Shown: in pieces, positions 1 through 9,046 of the stretch
Position numbering within the stretch: position 1 is the stretch's first letter
Layout: every line of letters begins with the position of its first letter
NCBI RefSeq assembly: GCF_036962685.1
Contig: NZ_JBALOP010000002.1
Coordinates: 124,001-188,000 of the forward strand
Length of the DNA: 64,000 bases
Direction of reading: 5' to 3'
DNA from: Ferdinandcohnia sp036962685
GTDB lineage: Bacteria; Bacillota; Bacilli; Bacillales; Bacillaceae_L
The notes under the pieces: model-generated
Database searches by the model: none
What the model was told of the DNA's origin: nothing
Seen by the model: only the letters and a program-made list of their open reading frames with translations
Made by a program: the position numbers and the translations under genes

Positions 1-1014
1 ACTCCGGAATCAGTGATGCTCCAAAAGTATTTTCATCAAATGGTATTAAAAAAAGTAACCAGGGCTGTAATGGAGGTTTCTTCCCATGCTCTTGATATGG
101 GCAGGGTACATGGATGTGATTTTAATATTGCAGTGTTTTCAAATTTGACACAGGATCATTTGGATTACCATCGGACAATTGATGAGTATCGCAGAGTGAA
201 AGGTTTGTTGTTTGCTAGTTTAGGAAATCGATTTGATAAAGATCATCCGAAATACGCGGTTTTAAATAATGATGATCCTGCTTCAGAGCAATACGCAAGA
301 TCAACTTCAGCAACAATCGTTACATATGGAATACAACATGCGGCAGACATCGTGGCTTCTAACATTCGTATGACCGCCTCTGGGACGCAATTTTATTTAC
401 AAACCCCGTTTGGTTCTTACGAGGTGAAAATGAATTTAATTGGATTGTTTAGTGTTTATAATGTATTAGCTGCTATTGCTACCTGTATCGTTTCCGGGAT
501 CTCGATTTCAACGATTATTAAAGCTGTCGAAAAGGTCAAGGGTATACCTGGACGTTTTGAAATAGTGAACCAAGGGCAAAATTTTACTGTGATTGTCGAC
601 TATGCACACACTCCTGATAGCTTAGAAAATGTCTTAAAAACGGTTAGACAATTTGCAAAAGGGAAAATCAACGTAATTATTGGATGTGGCGGAGACCGAG
701 ATCGGTCGAAGCGTCCACTCATGGCGAAAATCGCAACAAAATTCGCGGATGTCCCCATTTTTACATCAGATAATCCTCGCTCTGAAGATCCTCTTGAAAT
801 TTTAAAGGAGATGGAAGCGGGGGTTGTAGGTGAATCTTATATCACCATCCCTGATCGTGAAAAAGCAATTTTTTATGCTATTTCAAATGCGTCTGAGAAT
901 GATATAATAATCATTGCTGGAAAAGGACATGAAACCTATCAAATCATTGGGAATAAAACTCATTCATTTGATGACCGCCTTGTTGCAGCTCGTGCAATTA
1001 AGGAGTTGAATTAA
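1..1014 (+). CDS. murE: MurE, UDP-MurNAc-tripeptide synthetase (5' truncated by window)
   Basis: This is the cytoplasmic ATP-dependent ligase that adds the third stem-peptide residue to UDP-MurNAc-L-Ala-D-Glu. The reading frame is open from base 1, so the N-terminal domain and the P-loop lie outside the window; about 337 codons are visible. The central domain motif VMEVSSHAL is present. The C-terminal domain contains DNPRSEDP; the DNPR signature is the known selector for meso-diaminopimelate rather than lysine, so a DAP-type wall is inferred. The gene is followed without a gap by a small TTG-start gene, and its last codons supply that gene's AAGGAG ribosome binding site. The truncation is a window effect, not a mutation. 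Confidence 0.95.
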   Translation, partial: TPESVMLQKYFHQMVLKKVTRAVMEVSSHALDMGRVHGCDFNIAVFSNLTQDHLDYHRTIDEYRRVKGLLFASLGNRFDKDHPKYAVLNNDDPASEQYARSTSATIVTYGIQHAADIVASNIRMTASGTQFYLQTPFGSYEVKMNLIGLFSVYNVLAAIATCIVSGISISTIIKAVEKVKGIPGRFEIVNQGQNFTVIVDYAHTPDSLENVLKTVRQFAKGKINVIIGCGGDRDRSKRPLMAKIATKFADVPIFTSDNPRSEDPLEILKEMEAGVVGESYITIPDREKAIFYAISNASENDIIIIAGKGHETYQIIGNKTHSFDDRLVAARAIKELN

Positions 1015-1461
1015 TTGTTATCCAATCAAGATATGTGGACCCTTTTTGAAGAGGCGTATGGGATTAAAACACAAAATTTTAATCTTGAGGAAGTGATAAC
1101 CGACTCGAGCGTCTTATCGAAAAAAGGACTTTATATTTCAATTGAACAAGAAAAAAGGGATGAATTTTTAAGGCAGGCACTTTATAATGGTGCTGTTGCA
1201 GCAGTTTGGCCAAAGGATGAAAAAATACCGCTATTTCTTCCCAATCATTTCCCTGTATTCGTAGTCACAGATCCATTACCAGCACTCAAACAAATCATAG
1301 AATTTTATCTAAAAAAAATCGAAGAAAATGGGTATGATACAATGACAAAATTTAAACTATTTACAAATGAAACTAAAACCTATGAGCAAGACAAAAAAAC
1401 GGTAAATGAAATTAAGATGCTAGCAAAAAAAATATCAATGATTGAAAAAGGGAGGGGATAA
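1015..1461 (+). CDS. Orphan Mur-ligase N-terminal-domain-like protein, 148 aa
   Basis: I do not recognise a named gene here. The start is TTG, immediately after the murE stop, with AAGGAG nine bases upstream (1000-1005). Residues about 1-95 resemble the N-terminal UDP-substrate-binding domain of MurE/MurF: a VITDSS stretch, then ...GLYISI, a NGAVAAVW segment and FVVTDPLPAL. The ATP-binding P-loop (GSNGKTTT type), the central domain and the C-terminal domain are all absent. The last 50 residues are charged and lysine-rich and match nothing I know. The gene is tightly packed between murE and mraY. It cannot be a ligase; it could be a degenerate duplicate, a substrate-binding accessory or a decoy. 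An intact frame and a good ribosome binding site argue that it is translated. Confidence 0.7.
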   Translation: MLSNQDMWTLFEEAYGIKTQNFNLEEVITDSSVLSKKGLYISIEQEKRDEFLRQALYNGAVAAVWPKDEKIPLFLPNHFPVFVVTDPLPALKQIIEFYLKKIEENGYDTMTKFKLFTNETKTYEQDKKTVNEIKMLAKKISMIEKGRG

Positions 1462-1463
1462 AA

Positions 1464-2438
1464 ATGATTGAAGAAGTAGTCATATATTCAATCGCTATAG
1501 GATTTATCATAAGTGTCATTCTCTCCCCCATTTTTATCCCTTTCTTACGTAGATTAAAATTTGGACAAAGTATCCGTGAGGAAGGTCCTAAATCCCATCA
1601 AAAAAAATCGGGAACACCAACGATGGGTGGAATCATTATTTTGGTTTCGATTTTACTTACGACGATTTTAGTGTCGACTCGATTAGGAGAGCTGTCGGTT
1701 ACGACATATTTACTTTTATTTGTAACATTGGGATACGGGGTATTAGGATTTTTGGATGACTTTATTAAAGTAGTATTAAAAAGGAATCTCGGTTTGACCT
1801 CCTTACAAAAGTTGCTCGGTCAAATCGCTATTGCTATCATTTTTTATTTTATTTTTAAACAAAATAATTTCTCAACGGCAGTTTCAATACCAGGTACAGA
1901 TTTTGTGTTTGATTTAAAAATTCTGTATGTACTCCTTTTAATCTTTTGGTTAGTTGGTTTCTCCAATGCTGTCAATTTAACGGATGGTTTAGATGGATTG
2001 GTGTCAGGGACGGCAGCAATTGCATTTGGTGCGTTTGCGGTATTAGCTTGGAACCAAGCGCAATATGATGTTGCTATCTTCTGTGTAGCTGTGGTCGGAG
2101 CGGTTCTTGGATTCCTAGTGTTTAATGCAAATCCGGCAAAGGTATTCATGGGTGATACAGGGTCACTAGCACTTGGTGGAGCGATTGCAGCGGTTGCCAT
2201 TATGCTAAAGCTAGAAATCTTACTTATATTAATCGGTGGCGTTTTTGTAATTGAGACATTGTCTGTTATTATTCAAGTTATCTCATTTAAAACAACCGGT
2301 AGACGTGTGTTTAGAATGAGTCCTTTACATCACCATTACGAATTAGTGGGATGGTCTGAATGGCGGGTTGTTGTGACATTTTGGACAGTAGGTTTATTAT
2401 GTGCGATTCTTGGAATCTATATTGAGGTGTGGATTTAA
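1464..2438 (+). CDS. mraY: MraY, phospho-MurNAc-pentapeptide translocase
   Basis: MraY transfers phospho-MurNAc-pentapeptide from UDP to undecaprenyl phosphate in the membrane, making lipid I. The 324-residue product has the usual family length and about ten hydrophobic segments. Family motifs are visible: KKSGTPTMGG near the N-terminus, LDDFIK, NLTDGLDGL, FMGDTGS and the C-terminal HHHYE. The Asp residues of these motifs bind Mg and substrate in the family. The ATG follows a strong GGAGGGG site. The gene lies two bases after the orphan gene and abuts murD, as in a single transcript. Confidence 0.97.
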   Translation: MIEEVVIYSIAIGFIISVILSPIFIPFLRRLKFGQSIREEGPKSHQKKSGTPTMGGIIILVSILLTTILVSTRLGELSVTTYLLLFVTLGYGVLGFLDDFIKVVLKRNLGLTSLQKLLGQIAIAIIFYFIFKQNNFSTAVSIPGTDFVFDLKILYVLLLIFWLVGFSNAVNLTDGLDGLVSGTAAIAFGAFAVLAWNQAQYDVAIFCVAVVGAVLGFLVFNANPAKVFMGDTGSLALGGAIAAVAIMLKLEILLILIGGVFVIETLSVIIQVISFKTTGRRVFRMSPLHHHYELVGWSEWRVVVTFWTVGLLCAILGIYIEVWI

Positions 2439-3791
2439 TTGAAAAATACAAAGAAGTTTACTAACAAACATATTTTAATACTTGGACTTGCCAAAAGTGG
2501 CTTCGCTGCTGCTAAAGTTCTGCATAATCTTGGCGCACGCCTAACGGTTAATGACCAGAAGCCATTTCAAGAAAACGAGGCTGCTCAGGAACTTGACAAT
2601 ATAGGAATAAAGGTAGTATGTGGAGGTCATCCAATTGAAATCTTGGATGATCATTTTGACTTTATTGTTAAAAATCCGGGAATCCCTTATAGCAACCCAC
2701 TTCTTGTAAAGGCGACAGAAAAAGGAATTCCCATTATTACAGAAGTGGAACTAGCGTACCATATTACCCCTGCGGAATTTATTGGTATTACGGGTTCAAA
2801 TGGAAAGACAACAACGACGACCTTGATTTTTGAAATGCTTCACAAGGGTGAGAAATCCCCTTTGATTGCAGGAAACATTGGAACAGTTGCGTGTGAGGTT
2901 GCACAAGAATCGAAGCAGGAAAACATCATCGTTACTGAACTTTCCTCCTTTCAATTAATGGGAGTTGAAGATTTCGCACCAAAAATAGCCGTTTTATTAA
3001 ATATTTTTGATGCCCATCTCGATTATCATGGAACGAAAGAAGAATATGTGAAAGCAAAGGCAAGAATCTTTGAAAATCAAACGGAAGCCGATTACAGCGT
3101 CATTAATGTCGATGACAAGGATGTTGTTAGAGCAGCAGAGGGTACTCAAGGAAAGAAAATTCCATTTTCAACGATGAAAGTATTAGAAACGGGTGCCTAT
3201 ATTAAGGACCAAGCAATCTATTTTAACCAAGAAAAAATCATCGAAATTAAGGATATTGTTTTACCTGGGGTCCATAATCTTGAAAATATTTTGGCTGCTG
3301 TTGCGGTTGCAAAGCTCGTTAATACGCCTAATAGTGCCATTGCCGAGGTATTAACAACCTTCACGGGGGTAAAACATCGCCTTCAATTTGTCACTTCGAT
3401 TCAGAATCGTAAATTTTATAATGATTCAAAAGCAACAAATATCCTTGCAACGAAAAAGGCGATTTCTGCTTTTGAACAACCGGTTATTTTATTAGCGGGA
3501 GGGCTTGATCGAGGAAATGAATTTGACGATCTTGTCCCTGAATTAACTAGTGTTAAAGCAATGGTTCTGTTTGGTCAAACAGCGAAAAAGCTTGAACGAG
3601 CAGGGAAAATAGCTGGAATAGAAATGTTAAAAACTGTCGATAATGTTGAAGCAGCGGTAAATACGGCTTATGCCCTTTCAAATGAGGATGATATTATTTT
3701 ATTATCACCTGCATGTGCAAGCTGGGATCAACATAAAACATTTGAAGAAAGAGGAGACATTTTTATAAACGCCGTGCATAAGCTTAAGTAA
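2439..3791 (+). CDS. murD: MurD, UDP-MurNAc-L-Ala:D-Glu ligase
   Basis: MurD adds D-glutamate to UDP-MurNAc-L-Ala in the cytoplasm. The 450-residue product has the normal three-domain length. An N-terminal Rossmann-like region begins ILILGLAKSG. The P-loop GITGSNGKTTT is at about residues 116-126. The central-domain stretch NIFDAHLDYHG and the C-terminal FYNDSKATN and LLSPACASWD motifs are typical. The TTG start directly abuts the mraY stop. There are 96 bases before spoVE. Confidence 0.97.
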   Translation: MKNTKKFTNKHILILGLAKSGFAAAKVLHNLGARLTVNDQKPFQENEAAQELDNIGIKVVCGGHPIEILDDHFDFIVKNPGIPYSNPLLVKATEKGIPIITEVELAYHITPAEFIGITGSNGKTTTTTLIFEMLHKGEKSPLIAGNIGTVACEVAQESKQENIIVTELSSFQLMGVEDFAPKIAVLLNIFDAHLDYHGTKEEYVKAKARIFENQTEADYSVINVDDKDVVRAAEGTQGKKIPFSTMKVLETGAYIKDQAIYFNQEKIIEIKDIVLPGVHNLENILAAVAVAKLVNTPNSAIAEVLTTFTGVKHRLQFVTSIQNRKFYNDSKATNILATKKAISAFEQPVILLAGGLDRGNEFDDLVPELTSVKAMVLFGQTAKKLERAGKIAGIEMLKTVDNVEAAVNTAYALSNEDDIILLSPACASWDQHKTFEERGDIFINAVHKLK

Positions 3792-3887
3792 GGGCTTGGA
3801 CAATCTAGAGCAAAGCTTGTGGTGGGAAAATCCACTTACTGATTGTCATCATAAGCTCTGAATCTAGAATGTAGAGGTGTTTTGATT

Positions 3888-4985
3888 GTGAGCCAAAAAA
3901 CGACTCCGGATATCATATTAATTATTACAACACTTACACTTTTAGCAGTCGGATTGATTATGGTGTACAGCGCCAGTGCGATATGGGCTACATATAAATT
4001 TGATGATTCGTTTTTCTTTGCTAAAAGACAGCTTCTATTTGCTAGTGTTGGAGTCATTGCAATGTTTTTTATAATGAATGTGGACTATTGGACATGGAGA
4101 ACTTGGGCAAAAGTCCTCATCATTATTTGTTTTGTTTTATTGGTTGCAGTATTGATCCCTGGAATTGGGATGGAGCGTAACGGTTCACAAAGTTGGATTG
4201 GTGTTGGAGCGTTTTCTATCCAACCATCAGAATTTATGAAGTTAGCGATGATTGCCTTTTTAGCAAAATTCTTATCTGAAAATCAGAAGAAAATTACATC
4301 CTTTAAAAAAGGTTTAATGCCATCCCTGTCTATTGTTTTTCTAGCATTCGGTATGATTATGTTACAGCCGGATTTAGGAACAGGAACAGTTATGATAGGT
4401 ACTTGTATCGTAATGATTTATGTGGCGGGAGCAAGAATCTCCCACTTTGTTGGATTGGGATTAATCGGTGTGGCCGGGTTTGTTGCCTTAATTTTATCAG
4501 CTCCATATCGAATTAAACGAATTACCTCCTTTTTAGATCCATGGGAAGATCCGTTGGGAACTGGGTTTCAAATCATTCAATCCCTTTACGCAATTGGTCC
4601 GGGCGGTTTATTCGGTTTAGGTTTAGGACAAAGTAGACAGAAGTTTTTCTATTTACCAGAACCGCAGACAGATTTTATCTTTGCTATCCTTGCGGAAGAA
4701 TTAGGCTTTATCGGAGGTTCATTTGTCATCATTTTATTTAGTATTTTACTATGGAGAGGCGTACGTATTGCTCTAGGTGCTCCTGATTTATATGGAAGTT
4801 TTCTGGGGATTGGAATTATTGGAATGATTGCGATTCAAGTGATTATCAATATCGGAGTGGTTACAGGTCTAATGCCTGTAACGGGAATTACTCTTCCATT
4901 TTTAAGTTACGGAGGCTCATCCCTAACCTTAATGCTTATGGCAGTGGGAGTCCTTTTAAATATTAGCAGGTATTCAAGGTATTAA
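3888..4985 (+). CDS. spoVE: SpoVE, SEDS-family spore peptidoglycan polymerase
   Basis: This is a SEDS (FtsW/RodA/SpoVE) family integral membrane glycosyltransferase. By its position between murD and murG it is the orthologue of B. subtilis SpoVE, which is needed for spore cortex synthesis. The 365-residue product has about ten membrane segments and the family motifs IQPSEFMK, LQPDLGT and the C-terminal LPFLSYGGSS. I chose GTG at 3888 because AGAGGTG (3873-3879) sits eight bases upstream; a TTG two codons earlier is too close to that site. It could functionally be FtsW; synteny favours SpoVE. Confidence 0.9.
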   Translation: MSQKTTPDIILIITTLTLLAVGLIMVYSASAIWATYKFDDSFFFAKRQLLFASVGVIAMFFIMNVDYWTWRTWAKVLIIICFVLLVAVLIPGIGMERNGSQSWIGVGAFSIQPSEFMKLAMIAFLAKFLSENQKKITSFKKGLMPSLSIVFLAFGMIMLQPDLGTGTVMIGTCIVMIYVAGARISHFVGLGLIGVAGFVALILSAPYRIKRITSFLDPWEDPLGTGFQIIQSLYAIGPGGLFGLGLGQSRQKFFYLPEPQTDFIFAILAEELGFIGGSFVIILFSILLWRGVRIALGAPDLYGSFLGIGIIGMIAIQVIINIGVVTGLMPVTGITLPFLSYGGSSLTLMLMAVGVLLNISRYSRY

Positions 4986-5025
4986 CCCCAAATGATATGA
5001 ATATATGTTATACTATGTTATGGTT

Positions 5026-5053
5026 TTAACCCTGTTTACTTGAACAGGGTTAA
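5026..5053 (+). terminator. Hairpin between spoVE and murG, possible weak terminator
   Basis: A perfect 11-base-pair inverted repeat (TTAACCCTGTT / AACAGGGTTAA, six-base loop) is followed by the mixed sequence ACTTCTTTT rather than a clean T-tract. It may partly terminate spoVE transcription or protect an mRNA end. Confidence 0.45.
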
Positions 5054-5094
5054 ACTTCTTTTAATGATAAAACTTCCAAACGGGAGGAGTTTCC

Positions 5095-6183
5095 TTGAAA
5101 ATAATTGTTAGTGGTGGAGGTACAGGGGGGCATATTTATCCTGCGCTTGCCTTAATCAAAGAAATCAAAAAGCTAAACCCTACAGCTGAATTTCTTTATA
5201 TCGGCACTGAAAAAGGGTTAGAAAGTAGTATTGTGACACGCGAAGGTATTCCTTTTAAAACGATACATATCACAGGGTTTAAAAGAAAGCTTTCCTTTGA
5301 AAACATTAAAACCATTACGCGTTTTCTAAAGGGAGTTAGTGATAGCAAGAAATTAATTAAAGATTTTAAACCAGATGTGGTTATTGGTACAGGCGGTTAT
5401 GTCTGTGGACCAGTTGTCTACGCAGCATCAAAATTACATATTCCTACAATAATTCATGAACAAAATAGCATTCCAGGACTCACTAATAAATTTTTAAGCC
5501 GCTATGTCGATAAAGTGGCAATTTGTTTTGAAGAAGCAGGGCAGTATTTTCCTAAGGAAAAAGTCATTCTTACAGGAAATCCACGGGCTTCTGAAGTCAT
5601 AGGCAAAGATGGCCGAGCGGGTAGAGAATCTGTTGGACTTAACAGCTCCCAAAAATCCGTTTTATTAGTGGGGGGAAGTAGAGGCGCGAAACCTTTAAAT
5701 GATGCTTTTTTAAATGCCTTATCTGAAGTGAAGGTAAAGGATTATCAATTCTTATATGTAACAGGTGAGGTTCATTATGAAAATGTACTTAACCAGGTAA
5801 AAGCGGTTGGAAATCCTGATAATGTCATTATCAAGCCGTTTATTCACAATATGCCAGAGGTGTTAGCTGGCGTAGATCTCGTAGTTGCTCGTGCAGGTGC
5901 GACGACATTAGCTGAGTTGACTGCCCTTGGTCTGCCAAGCATTTTGGTGCCAAGCCCATATGTAACAAATAATCACCAAGAAAAAAATGCAAGGTCCTTA
6001 AGTGAGAAAGGGGCTGCGATTTTACGCCTTGAGAAGGAGTTAACTGGCACTCAGCTAATAAATGACATTGACTCCATCCTTTTAAATCAATTAAAACTTG
6101 AGGAAATGAAAAAAGCATCCTCACAAATAGGTATACCAGATGCAGCAAAACGGCTATACAATGTAATGAAAAATCTAATTTAG
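5095..6183 (+). CDS. murG: MurG, lipid II-forming GlcNAc transferase
   Basis: MurG is the membrane-associated GT28-family transferase that adds GlcNAc from UDP-GlcNAc to lipid I. The product is 362 residues. The N-terminal glycine-rich loop GGGTGGHIYPA follows the start. A second glycine loop, VGGSRGA, opens the C-terminal domain, and the donor-binding VARAGATTLAEL and NHQEKNA motifs are present. The TTG start at 5095 is supported by GGAGGAG about eight bases upstream. The gene is the normal dcw neighbour of spoVE and murB. A family B repeat begins directly after the stop. Confidence 0.96.
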   Translation: MKIIVSGGGTGGHIYPALALIKEIKKLNPTAEFLYIGTEKGLESSIVTREGIPFKTIHITGFKRKLSFENIKTITRFLKGVSDSKKLIKDFKPDVVIGTGGYVCGPVVYAASKLHIPTIIHEQNSIPGLTNKFLSRYVDKVAICFEEAGQYFPKEKVILTGNPRASEVIGKDGRAGRESVGLNSSQKSVLLVGGSRGAKPLNDAFLNALSEVKVKDYQFLYVTGEVHYENVLNQVKAVGNPDNVIIKPFIHNMPEVLAGVDLVVARAGATTLAELTALGLPSILVPSPYVTNNHQEKNARSLSEKGAAILRLEKELTGTQLINDIDSILLNQLKLEEMKKASSQIGIPDAAKRLYNVMKNLI

Positions 6184-6305
6184 TGTCTAGCTTCATGCGC
6201 CATCGGCTCGAGGTCATAAGTCAATCACTTCTGAAGGCAAAAACGCCTTCTATCAGTGCACGTCTTATGCTTGTCGCCGATAAGCAGGCGCCTTGCGCTT
6301 TTCTA
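6184..6305 (+). repeat. Family B intergenic repeat, short form, copy B1
   Basis: This element of about 120 bases begins TGTCTAGCT right after the murG stop and ends GCGCTTTTCT. It folds on itself: CATAAG pairs with CTTATG, GAAGGC with GCCTTC, and ATCGGC near the left end with GCCGAT near the right. A close copy lies at 61232-61353, and two longer relatives lie at 26965-27138 (minus orientation) and 45410-45589. No coding potential is visible. Confidence 0.85.
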
Positions 6306-6392
6306 TTTTAGACAAATGTACCATGAAGCTCACGTGGAGCATAAACTATATTATGTTTGTTCCCAGTGAAAATGCTGATAAAGGAGGTTAAT

Positions 6393-7301
6393 ATGGACAA
6401 AATTGTAAAAGAACTTCAAGAGGAAAATGTTGGCAAGGTTTTAGTGAATGAGCCTTTATCAAAGCATACAACGATTAAGATTGGTGGACCGGCCGATTTA
6501 TTCATCGAACCAAATAGTATTGAATCATTAAAAAAGACGCTTGAGATAATTAAAAGGCATGGAATCAAATGGCGAGCAATCGGAAGAGGGTCAAATCTCC
6601 TTGTTTCTGATAAAGGGATTGAAGGAGCTGTCATTAAGCTAGGTAATGGCCTTAACCAAATGGAACTTGATGGAACCACGTTAACAGTTGGTGCAGGATT
6701 TTCAATTGTAAGTCTTGCCGTACAAATTGCAAGAAAAGGATTATCAGGACTTGAATTTTCAAGTGGGATTCCCGGTTCCGTTGGTGGGGCTGTCTATATG
6801 AATGCAGGGGCACACGGGTCTGATATATCTAAAGTATTAACAAAAGCACATATTTTATTTGATGACGGTAGCTTTGAATGGATATCAAATGAGGAAATGG
6901 ATTATTCATACCGCACCTCAATCCTTCAAAAAAAGCGACCGGGGATTGTAGTGGAAGCGACATTTCAATTATCTGAAGGAGATAAAGCAGATATTTCGGC
7001 AGTTATGAAGAAAAATAAAGACTATCGAAGAGATACTCAGCCATGGGACCTTCCATGTGCCGGAAGTATTTTCCGTAATCCACTTCCAAATTATGCGGGA
7101 CAATTAGTTGAAAAATCAGGCTTAAAAGGGTATGTCCTTGGCGGAGCAAAAATTTCTGAAATGCATGGGAATTTTATTGTCAATGCCGGAAATGCAACAG
7201 CCCAGGACGTGCTGGATCTAATTGAATTTGTAAAAGAGAAAATCTACACTTTACATGGTGTGCGAATGGAAACGGAAGTTGAAATAATTGGTCGAATGTA
7301 G
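6393..7301 (+). CDS. murB: MurB, UDP-N-acetylenolpyruvoylglucosamine reductase
   Basis: MurB is the FAD enzyme that reduces UDP-GlcNAc-enolpyruvate with NADPH to give UDP-MurNAc. From the ATG at 6393 (AAAGGAGG seven bases upstream) the product is 302 residues, close to B. subtilis MurB. FAD-binding motifs IGRGSNLLV and SGIPGSVGGAVYMNAGAHG are present. The catalytic-site segment AGSIFRNP and the C-terminal MHGNFIVN fit type II MurB. An upstream in-frame ATG at 6357 lacks a good binding site. Confidence 0.96.
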   Translation: MDKIVKELQEENVGKVLVNEPLSKHTTIKIGGPADLFIEPNSIESLKKTLEIIKRHGIKWRAIGRGSNLLVSDKGIEGAVIKLGNGLNQMELDGTTLTVGAGFSIVSLAVQIARKGLSGLEFSSGIPGSVGGAVYMNAGAHGSDISKVLTKAHILFDDGSFEWISNEEMDYSYRTSILQKKRPGIVVEATFQLSEGDKADISAVMKKNKDYRRDTQPWDLPCAGSIFRNPLPNYAGQLVEKSGLKGYVLGGAKISEMHGNFIVNAGNATAQDVLDLIEFVKEKIYTLHGVRMETEVEIIGRM

Positions 7302-7378
7302 TCAGTTTCAACACCCATTTCTTAGGAAAATATGATATAATACAATAACATGTATGTGTTACTGTATTGATTAATTAA

Positions 7379-7402
7379 AACGGCATGTATACATGCCGTT
7401 TA
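7379..7402 (+). terminator. Palindromic hairpin after murB
   Basis: A perfect 22-base palindrome at 7379-7400 has half-site AACGGCATGTA and is followed by TATTCTTTCGTTTT. Stem strength fits a terminator; the T-tract is broken, so it could be a partial terminator or an operator-like site. Confidence 0.5.
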
Positions 7403-7510
7403 TTCTTTCGTTTTAAGTACTTTATGACCGAGATAATTCTTAACTGAAAACTGATTAAAACATACATAATTTTGTATTTCTAGGATTTTCCTAGAGCGGG
7501 GTGAATGTAT

Positions 7511-8314
7511 TTGGCAAAACAAAAGGTTGTTACAATAGAAGACCGAATTCCAAAGCTGAAGCAACGGAGAAAACAAAAGGCAAATCGAAGGTTGATTATG
7601 TATATTATGTTTTTCTTTTTTTTGCTTGCTGGAATTCTTTATTTTCAATCTCCTTTTAGTAAAATTGGCGATATCACCATTACAGGCAACCAAAATATCT
7701 CATCTGATCAAATTGTAAGTTTAAGTAAACTAAAAGTTGGGACAAGCTTTTGGAAGGTCGATAAGGATATAGTAATCCAAAATATTAATAAACACCCTGA
7801 AATTAAGGAAGTTACGGTTGAAAAAAGACTTCCAAATCATATTATGCTAAATGTTAGTGAATTGAATCGGGTAGGATACATAAGTGGACCTAATACTTTT
7901 TATCCAATTCTTGAAAATGGAGACATTATTGAAAAACCACAGGAGTTCGGATCAAAAGCGATTCCAGTTGATGCACCCATCTTAGTTGATTGGGAGGATG
8001 AGGCTTTAACACTGCTTGCAAAGGAACTTAAAAAAGTCCAACCGTCGATTGCAAAGCTTATTTCTGAAATTCATCATACACCCACAGAGTATGATCCGCT
8101 TCAGATGACTTTGTATATGATAGATGGGTATGAGGTAAAAGCTACGGTAAGAAACTTTGCGAAAAATATAACGGCTTATCCAACGATCATAAGTGAATTG
8201 GATCCGTCTCTTAATGGATATATTGAACTAGATGTTGTACCAACATTTATTCCATACGAATACGAGAACACCAATGAAAATGAGGAGATGGTAACAGATG
8301 AAGGTGAAGGGTAA
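7511..8314 (+). CDS. divIB: DivIB (FtsQ-like) division protein
   Basis: DivIB is a bitopic divisome protein that works with DivIC and FtsL. It has a short basic cytoplasmic N-terminus (KLKQRRKQKANRR), one membrane segment (about MFFFFLLAGILYF), then an extracellular POTRA domain (IGDITITGNQNIS...) and a beta domain. The product is about 267 residues. TTG at 7511 is preferred because the GGGGTGA site (7498-7504) lies six bases upstream; the ATG at 7505 touches that site. The 3' end overlaps ylxW by 17 bases, which implies translational coupling. Confidence 0.9.
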   Translation: MAKQKVVTIEDRIPKLKQRRKQKANRRLIMYIMFFFFLLAGILYFQSPFSKIGDITITGNQNISSDQIVSLSKLKVGTSFWKVDKDIVIQNINKHPEIKEVTVEKRLPNHIMLNVSELNRVGYISGPNTFYPILENGDIIEKPQEFGSKAIPVDAPILVDWEDEALTLLAKELKKVQPSIAKLISEIHHTPTEYDPLQMTLYMIDGYEVKATVRNFAKNITAYPTIISELDPSLNGYIELDVVPTFIPYEYENTNENEEMVTDEGEG

Positions 8315-9002
8315 GCACGTCATTCTCTCATTTGTTTGCTTAGTCCTGGGCTTTATGATTTCATTCTCGTACCAATTTACAAAGGAACAATTGGAATCAA
8401 ATCGGGTAACTGAACAACAATGGAATGAAGAAGCTAAAATTCGAACTGATTTGAATGAACAAAACGAAAAAAATAATGAGCTCCAAATAAAGTTGATTGA
8501 AAAGCAAAATGAAATTCAAGCAATTGAAGAAGAGCTCGCAAAAGAAGAACAGGAACAAATTTATTTCAATCTTGTCGAGGAAGTAGAAAAGTACCGGATG
8601 GTTGTCGGTGAGATTGGTGTAAAAGGTCCGGGGGTTGTTGTGTCACTTGAAGATGCCTCTTACGTACCATCAGGTCAGGATGTGAATAATTATTTAGTTC
8701 ATGAAAGTCATTTATTCAAGGTCATTAACGAACTTTATGTATCTGGTGCTCAAGCGGTTTCTGTTAATGGAAAGAGACTTAGCCATGATTCTTATATTTA
8801 CTGCAATGGACCTGTTGTTGTCGTTGACGGTAACCCTTTTCCGGCTCCATTTGTGATTTCAGCAATCGGTGATCCAAATGTACTGGTGCCTGCTTTAAAT
8901 ATGAATGGAGGAATTACTGACCAATTGATACAGGACAATATTGTAGTAAAAATTGAGAACAAGGCACAAATTCAAATGGCTCCATTAATTAATGCAAAAT
9001 AA
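8298..9002 (+). CDS. ylxW: YlxW, DUF881 protein
   Basis: The protein belongs to the DUF881 family found in dcw clusters of Bacilli; its biochemical role is not established. An N-terminal membrane segment (about residues 5-22) is followed by a coiled coil rich in E, K, Q and N (about residues 30-80). A globular domain follows, with the family motifs GPGVVVSLEDA, HESHLFKVINEL and VNGKRL. The product is 234 residues. The ATG lies inside the end of divIB. It pairs with the adjacent paralogue ylxX. Confidence 0.9.
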   Translation: MKVKGKHVILSFVCLVLGFMISFSYQFTKEQLESNRVTEQQWNEEAKIRTDLNEQNEKNNELQIKLIEKQNEIQAIEEELAKEEQEQIYFNLVEEVEKYRMVVGEIGVKGPGVVVSLEDASYVPSGQDVNNYLVHESHLFKVINELYVSGAQAVSVNGKRLSHDSYIYCNGPVVVVDGNPFPAPFVISAIGDPNVLVPALNMNGGITDQLIQDNIVVKIENKAQIQMAPLINAK

Positions 9003-9046
9003 TAATACGGGTAATGTGTTTTTACATAAAAGGTAAGGTGGATTAA

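Noticed and set aside
1..1014. murE as a truncated pseudogene
   Set aside because: The frame is open from base 1 and matches the interior of MurE, so the missing N-terminus is due to the window edge.
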